Origin: Bromus sterilis
Taxonomy: Eukaryota; Streptophyta; Magnoliopsida; Poales; Poaceae
Reading direction: 5' to 3'
Assembly: GCA_950022295.1 (NCBI GenBank)
Contig: OX465600.1
Coordinates: 228,429,782-228,493,781 of the forward strand
Length of the DNA stretch: 64,000 nt
The position numbers were made by a program, and so were the translations under genes. The notes below the pieces were generated by a model, which saw nothing but the letters and a program-made list of their open reading frames with translations, was not told the DNA's origin and did not search any database. Of the stretch, positions 58,416-64,000 are shown piece after piece. Each line of letters opens with the position of its first letter. Position 1 is the stretch's first letter.

Positions 58416-58638
58416 GGCACCAGGGGGTGTCCCCACCTCCTAGGCGCCCTCCTGTAAATATGGGTATAAACCTGCAATTCATAGATATCAGTAGACAGAA
58501 ACTGACGCTGGGTGCACTGAGTTAATAGGTTAGTCCAAATACGTTGAAAAAGGTATAAAAGTGTAGCAAACACATAGCAATATCAGCCAAAACATGCATG
58601 AAGAAAGCATAAATTATAGATACGTTTGGGACGTATCA

Positions 58639-59211
58639 ACATCTCCAAGCTTAATTCATGCTCGTCCTCGAGTAGGTAAATGATAACAAGCATAATTTCT
58701 ATGGTGACATGCTACCAACATATAAGAACTTTATAGTAAGGCAAGCAAGATATGAAATTTAAGTCAAGTCAATAACAAGCAAGAGTATATATCTAGCATT
58801 GAAACAAGCAACATAAGAACATAAAGGTGCAAGAGCTCTCGCTGTCCGTGACTCGAATGTCTCCAAATTGTGTTTGCGTGCAAGAAGTAGGGGATGGGTT
58901 TAGAGCATAAATGTACTATTTATCTTAGTTGAGAACTCAATCTACTAAAGTTTCACACTTGGTCTCCTTCGAAATCCCATTGTGACTCGTCCCCAGACCA
59001 CTAGCTAGGTACAAGTCAAACTTATCCTCTCCCTTTCGACTTCGAGCACTAATGCAATGGATGAGCGCGAGCAAGAAAGTTGACACTTAAATAGCAAAGA
59101 GAATAATGATGGGGATGAAGACAAAAAGGTGTGTGAAAGTCTCACATAAATAAGGACAATCATATGCGAGAGAAAGAAAAATCATAGATATGATGTGAGG
59201 AGTAGAGATAC
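58639..59211 (-). other. Internal 3' region of element E, unit 1
   Basis: This is non-coding and begins with a purine tract next to the LTR. It matches 61110-61677 and ends abruptly at the duplication junction. Confidence 0.7.
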
Positions 59212-59232
59212 AAATAGGCCAAAGGTGGGCAC

Positions 59233-60886
59233 TGATGGCAAGAGAGAGTTAATTCTTCTCTCACGCCTCGTTGGTTACCCTAAGTGCAGGGTGAGATATA
59301 GTGTAGCGGCAAGTTTTCCCTTGGCAAAGATACCAAGGTTTGTCTCCCGTAGGACTCCGAAGGATACAAGAAGGTGGTAAAGTGAACAATGGCGCCGAGG
59401 TTGCTAGCTTCACCTGGACCTGCACACAGATACAAAAAACTTTGCTCCCAACGAGTATAGAGGAGTTGTCAATTCACATGGCCTTGCTGTTTACAAAGGA
59501 TCAACGCAAGAGATAAAAGTGGAACTGAAAATAAAGACTGAAAGTAAATTAAATGTGTGAACAATGATGTGAAGATGGACCGGGGTCCCGTGATTTTCAC
59601 TAGTGATGTCTCTCTCCCAAAAGACGATAAAAGTGCTAGCGAGGTAAACAAATCACAGCTGGGCAATTGACAGGATTATGAAGGAACCGCAATGCTAACT
59701 ATGCTGCAAAGAAAGGAAGGGCTCAAAAGCAATGGGCAGTACACCAAGGTAAGTAGACCGAAATCCATCTGCATCTACTACGAATTATCCACCTTGAGAT
59801 ATCTATCCAGAACATCTCGCTGGTATTAAGTTGCGAATCCCACCCAAAGTGTAAACTCAAAGCAACAGACAACTCCATTAAAAGAACTTTGCGTAAAGTA
59901 AAAAATCCTTGCACCCGCGGGTACAAGCACCGTTGTTTTATCCCTAGTAGGAACGGCACATCCCCTAGTCTCATGTTTCTGTCACTCAAGCTAGACATCA
60001 GGGGGCTGAACCCACAATCAAGCATAACGCTCCCTCTTGGAGTTGCAACAAACCACTTGGCGAAAGAAAAATACTGCAACGGAGAACATGCAAGAATTTA
60101 CTCAAGAACAAAATATAAAAGAGAAGAACCAAATATATTACTCATCACAATCTGAACATAGTGTCAAAATCCATCAGATCCCAGCAAACTCAGCATAGCA
60201 ACAACCGAAATTACAAAAGTGCCTCGATCATGTGAGGGAGCTCACGAGGTCTTGAAAGTGGAAGCACAAAGAGGGGAGAGTTACATCACATAGCTACTGG
60301 TCACGGACCCATGGTCCAAGGGGGACTACTCACGGCACATCCGGGAGGCGTCCATGGCTATGGATGGTCTCCTGGAGGGGGTTCCTCCTTCCGGCAGGGT
60401 GCCGGAGCAGATTCTACAGGCAGCCCCGATCTTGAAATGGCGGCGGCGGCAGTACAAAGGGGAGTTCGCGGAAAATAGACCGATATTAGGGGTTTCCACC
60501 CCGAGGGCTAAATATAGGCGAAGGGGGGCCTCGAGGGGACCCACAGGGCAGCATGGAGGGTGCCCGGCGCGGCCCAAGGTGGGGTTGCGCCAGGGACCCT
60601 TCTGGAGTCCCTGTGGTGGCCCCCCTTCGCTGCCTTGGTGATTCTGGAAGCTTCCAGGTCGCTGATTTTTTATATAATTTTTCTGGAATTTTTGGAGCAC
60701 TTTTAATGGTCGGAAAACCTGAAATACAAAAACAGCAGAAAACAACAACTGGCAGCTGGGTGCACTGAGTTAATAGGTTAGTCCAAATATGCTCAAAAGT
60801 GTATGAAAGTTCAAGCAAAACATGGCAAAGTCACACAAAACATGCATGGAGCAAGCAGAAATTATAGATACGTTTGGGACGTATCA
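59233..60886 (-). mobile_element. Solo LTR G (duplicate of F)
   Basis: Flanks are GGCAC at 59228-59232 and GGTAC at 60887-60891, one base different. It is 1654 bases long and matches F throughout. It shares F's exact insertion point within the LTR, so it is a duplicated copy rather than an independent insertion. Confidence 0.85.
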
Positions 60887-60891
60887 GGTAC

Positions 60892-62024
60892 CAGGGGGTG
60901 TCCCCACCTCCCAGGCGCCCTCCTGTAAATATGGGTATAAACCTGTAATTCATAGAAATCAGCAGACAGAAACTGGCGCTGGGTGCACTGAGTTAATAGG
61001 TTAGTCCAAATACGTTGAAAAAGGTATAAAAGTGTAGCAAACACATAGCAATATCAGCCAAAACATGCATGAAGCAAGCATAAATTATAGATACATTTGG
61101 GACGTATCAACATCCCCAAGCTTAATTCATGCTCGTCCTCGAGTAGGTAAATGATAACAAGCATAATTTCTATGGTGACATGCTACCAACATATAAGAAC
61201 TTTATAGTAAGGCAAGCAAGATATGCAATTTAAGTCAAGTCAATAACAAGCAAGAGTATATATCTAGCATTGAAACAAGAAACATAAGAACATAAAGGTG
61301 CAAGATCTCTCGCTGTCCGTGACTCGAATGTCTCCAAGATGTGTTTGCGTGCAAGAAGTGGGGGATGGGTTTACAGCATAAATGTACTATTTATCTTAGT
61401 TGAGAACTCAATCTACTAAAGTTTCACACTTGGTCTCCTTCAGAATCCCATTGTGACTCGTCCCCAGACCACTAGCTAGGTACAAGTCAAACTGATCCTC
61501 TCCCTTTCGACTTCGAGCACTCATGAAATGGATGAGCGCGAGCAATAAAGTTGACACTTAAATGGCAAAGAGAATAATTATGGGGATGGAAGACAAAAAG
61601 GTGTGTGAAAGTCTCACATCAATGAGGACAATCATATGCGAGAGAAAGACAAATCATAGATATGATGTGAGCAGTACGGATTGCCATGCAAAGGATGCAC
61701 ACATGAGCTAAGATAAGCTCTCGAATGGAACTAGTGGGGGTGCATCCAATTTGCTTGCTCAAGAAGACCTAGAGCTCATTTGAGGAGGCTCATCATTGGA
61801 ATATACAAGCCAAGTTCTAAAGTGTAAGGATCCCGACATAGTTATATGCATGAATGATAATCTCTATGGAGTACAAATACTAAATGAACATGAGTTTGGA
61901 TCTTTCAAAAGGAATAGTAGTGTTGCCCCTTATCTTTTTTTTTCTTTTTTTCTTTCTTTTTTGTATTTTTGTGGCCTCATTGGCTCTTTCTATTTATCTC
62001 TCATTTGTCCTCTTTGGGATCTTT
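60892..62024 (-). other. LTR end and internal 3' region of element E, unit 2
   Basis: 60892-61109 is the remaining end of the E-family LTR. 61110-62024 is non-coding internal sequence; its part from 61680 on matches 6524-6900 near the start of the window. No gene is supported. Confidence 0.7.
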
Positions 62025-62168
62025 TGTTTTGACATCCGGTACGAGATAACAGGGGAAAAAATAATTGCCGATTGATAAATCGGGGATGCAAACACCGCAA
62101 ACAAATCAGACAATCAAACAATTCACACCGAATTTTTTTTTAATTTTTGTGAAATCTGGGCTGTTACA
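62025..62168 (-). repeat. Truncated 3' LTR start of element H
   Basis: The minus strand begins TGTAACAGCCCAGATTTCAC at 62168, preceded by GGACGAATTCCCTTGTTGG, the wording typical before 3' LTRs of Gypsy elements of this kind. Only about 140 bases remain before element E sequence. Confidence 0.6.
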
Positions 62169-62779
62169 ATACAACACCACCAACAAGGGAATTCGTCCCG
62201 AGATCCTGGACGATCCGGGGGAGAGGGGAAGGGGGAAAGAAGAGAGTCGACAATCTTCAACACCACCAACAAAGGACTCTGCTCCATGTTGAACGACGAA
62301 CTCCGTCGAGAAAACTTCCCGCAGGGAGATGGCGACGTCGGAGAACGAAACCATCAGGAGATCAAGAGGAAGAACAATAGCGAGAAACAACGTTCAAGGG
62401 AAGCATTCTCATGTAAATCATGAGGACACTGGGCAAGAGGACTGAAGCCAACAAACGACCAAGACATTATCCGGAGTTGGAGAAGCTAAAGGTACTACAG
62501 GATTTCCCAAACCTGAGATCGAAATCGAGACAATACGCTGCAAGCAAGGCATTGTAACGATTTCGATACTCCACACACTCGAGATCCTAGAGGTTTGAAG
62601 GGGATAAGATGAGAATTTAAAACACTTACGACACTTGTCCTGACCAGAGCAAGGGTAAGGAGTAAAAAGATTCCTACTCTCCGACAACTAACTTAGTAAC
62701 TACAAAATAGTTTTTTTTGTCTAGACTCGACTTCGGCCAGAGAGGGGATCCTACGGTCGGTAAGGCTCTGATACCAAGT
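62169..62779 (-). mobile_element. Very short internal region of element H
   Basis: Only about 610 bases separate the primer site from the 3' LTR start. No gag or pol motif is visible. One minus-strand frame (62418-62687, 89 codons, GQDKCRKCFKF) is not recognised. It is either a large internal deletion or a non-autonomous derivative. Confidence 0.55.
62765..62776 (-). other. Primer binding site of element H
   Basis: The minus strand reads TGGTATCAGAGC three bases beyond the LTR end, an initiator tRNA-Met primer site. Confidence 0.88.
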
Positions 62780-64000
62780 TGTAAGGCCCGATATGCGGTA
62801 CTGTTCCAGATCTAGATGTTTCCATCCATATCCAGGGACGAAGCACATATCGGTCCCACCGCGACATATGACATAGCCATATGCCCCGGATTTCCAACAT
62901 GATATCACAACATTACAGATACAAGGATACAACATCTCATACAATCGGCATACAACTGCCTTAAATACAATACATCAGCGGAAGGTACATGTCTGAGTAC
63001 AGACTACAATCAAATGCCTACTAGCAAAGCGAAAAAACATCGATCCTCATAACCACACGGGTCCAGGCCCTCCGCCGGGATCCTCCTAACTAGTCGTCGT
63101 CGAGTCTCCACGTGAAACGTTGATCACCATACCTGTTGTCGATTAAGAACCCTGAAAAGAGTTTGGTCGTAGTATCATGAGTACATAAGTACTCAGCACC
63201 AACTGTAGTGGTCATCTAACCCAGCAAGGACTTCATCACTCGTCATTCTAGGACAACTAGTAGTTTACGGTAAATATGGGGTAAGTGGTGAGGTTGCTGC
63301 CGCACTAGCATTTTGGAAGTGGATAACGATCTAGAGAGTAAGATAAGAAGCCAAGCATTCGATGAGGAATCACCTCCAACAAGTCTTCTATCCACCTACT
63401 TACGCAAGCATAACACCTATCCTATCCTTGTCCTCCTCTTCGCATCCCGACGAAGAAGAAGCAGTCAAGGCACACACACGTTGATCAAGTTATATTAAGA
63501 TTATCTCAGTTGTTGTTGTTTATGAACAAGGAGTAGGTCTCAAGTCGTCCATAACCGTGGACACGGCTTCTCGAAAAGATTTAACCCTGCAGGGGTGTAC
63601 CAACTGCCCATTCCAAGGCTCCGCACGCACGCCCATCTCTCTCAGTTGCTACCCATGATAGGCAACCATTTTATGATTTAGACCAAAGAGATCCGGAACG
63701 ACAGGTCCCTCTAATTAACAACGCACAAATCCGGGTGGCCCCCGGTGAGTCGACATCCAACTCAAAAGCCGACTGTGCTCTCGAATCGGCCTCTACCGTC
63801 TGGACGAGGTCGGGATAACCTACCCTCGCCGGGCAGGCTCCCTAGCTTCCAGATTTGGACCAACAGGATATACCATCCCACTGGCCCGGTTTATTTTAAA
63901 TCCACTGGCTGCAGACCAGTTACGCATACGGTTTCTCAAATGGTAAAATCAGCTTGGGCCACCACTAGAAATGTTTGAAGCTAGGTAGGTAAGAAAAGGG
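62780..64000 (-). repeat. 5' LTR of element H, running off the window
   Basis: The LTR ends (minus strand) CCGCATATCGGGCCTTACA next to the primer site. It shares the phrase CCGTGGACACGGCT with the Tekay LTRs (46160, 54598, 63553), suggesting a related Gypsy family. The other end lies beyond 64000. Frames inside are unsupported. Confidence 0.75.

Larger units (their letters stand above)
44361..58638 (-). mobile_element. 3' LTR of element E, split by a Tekay element and solo LTR F
   Basis: Pieces 44361-45538, 56656-56791 and 58421-58638 join into one LTR of about 1.53 kb of the same family as D (on the plus strand TGATGGATTCTCGCCCCTC ... ACGTATCA). The joins are fixed by the target duplications CGGCA (Tekay) and GGCAC (F). 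At 58639 the text ACATCTCCAAGCTTAAT is the complement of a purine tract, so this is a 3' LTR and the internal region lies at higher coordinates. Confidence 0.85.
56771..61677. repeat. Tandem duplication, two units of about 2.44 kb
   Basis: Unit 1 is 56771-59211 and unit 2 is 59212 to about 61677. Both start AAATAGGCCAAAGGTGGGCAC inside an E-family LTR, carry a solo LTR at the same target site, the remaining LTR end, a purine tract and about 570 bases of internal region. The junction at 59211/59212 places internal sequence directly against mid-LTR sequence, which ordinary insertion would not do. The units differ by scattered substitutions and by an indel of about 30 bases near 57838, so the duplication is not recent. 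Confidence 0.85.

Noticed and set aside
1..64000. CRISPR array, operon, rRNA or tRNA genes
   Set aside because: No regularly spaced identical repeats, no cloverleaf or rRNA wording was found, and the sequence is clearly plant nuclear repeat DNA. The Met-tRNA matches are 12-base primer sites only.

Overview
The window is repeat-dominated nuclear DNA of a grass, most likely a Triticeae species (wheat, barley, rye or Aegilops). The basis is Stowaway MITE ends of the CGGAGGGAGTA type, several LTR families starting TGATACGTCC or TGTAACA, initiator-Met tRNA primer sites, and dense nesting of retrotransposons. No intact host gene is visible. Host-like sequence is limited to the C-terminal part of a pentatricopeptide-repeat (PPR) protein at 1096-1611 (minus strand) and a broken receptor-kinase fragment near 12570-12700. 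Almost everything from 6.5 kb onward is retrotransposon sequence.

Layout. 1-1100: AT-rich sequence with MITE remnants. 1612-6250: a GC-rich element with an intron-containing gene of the 'putative gypsy type transposon' family (Transposase_28-like), broken by a frameshift. 6.5-9.2 kb: non-coding Gypsy remnant. 9.2-12.2 kb: decayed CRM-like Gypsy pol plus an LTR-like tail rich in GGACGTCC palindromes. 12.7-26.4 kb: Athila-like Gypsy element A (minus strand), interrupted by a 1.0-kb hAT-type element (8-bp target duplication) and a 4.7-kb solo LTR (5-bp duplication). 26.4-44.3 kb: related element B (minus), interrupted by solo LTR C and by solo LTR D. D itself contains a 9.6-kb Copia element of the SIRE/Maximus type with equal 1668-bp LTRs. 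44.4-62.0 kb: element E, whose 3' LTR (minus) is split by an 11.1-kb Tekay-type chromovirus and by solo LTR F; a 2.4-kb block that includes F is tandemly duplicated and gives solo LTR G. 62.0-64.0 kb: a further LTR element (H) with a very short internal region, running off the window.

Target-site duplications found: GCTATCTA (hAT), GCAAG, CTTGG, CTTCC, AGCCT, CGGCA, GGCAC. They let the order of insertion be read directly. All pol genes carry stops, frameshifts or lost catalytic residues, so the locus looks silent and old in layers. The most unusual coding signals are accessory retrotransposon ORFs: a dsRBD-like ORF between the primer site and gag of the Tekay element, a coiled-coil ORF downstream of integrase in both Athila-like elements (intact in one), a His/Asn/Gly-rich gag linker, and the downstream ORF of the Copia element.

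Family names come from protein motifs and layout recalled from knowledge, without a database search. Insertion boundaries supported by target duplications are the firmest part of the annotation.
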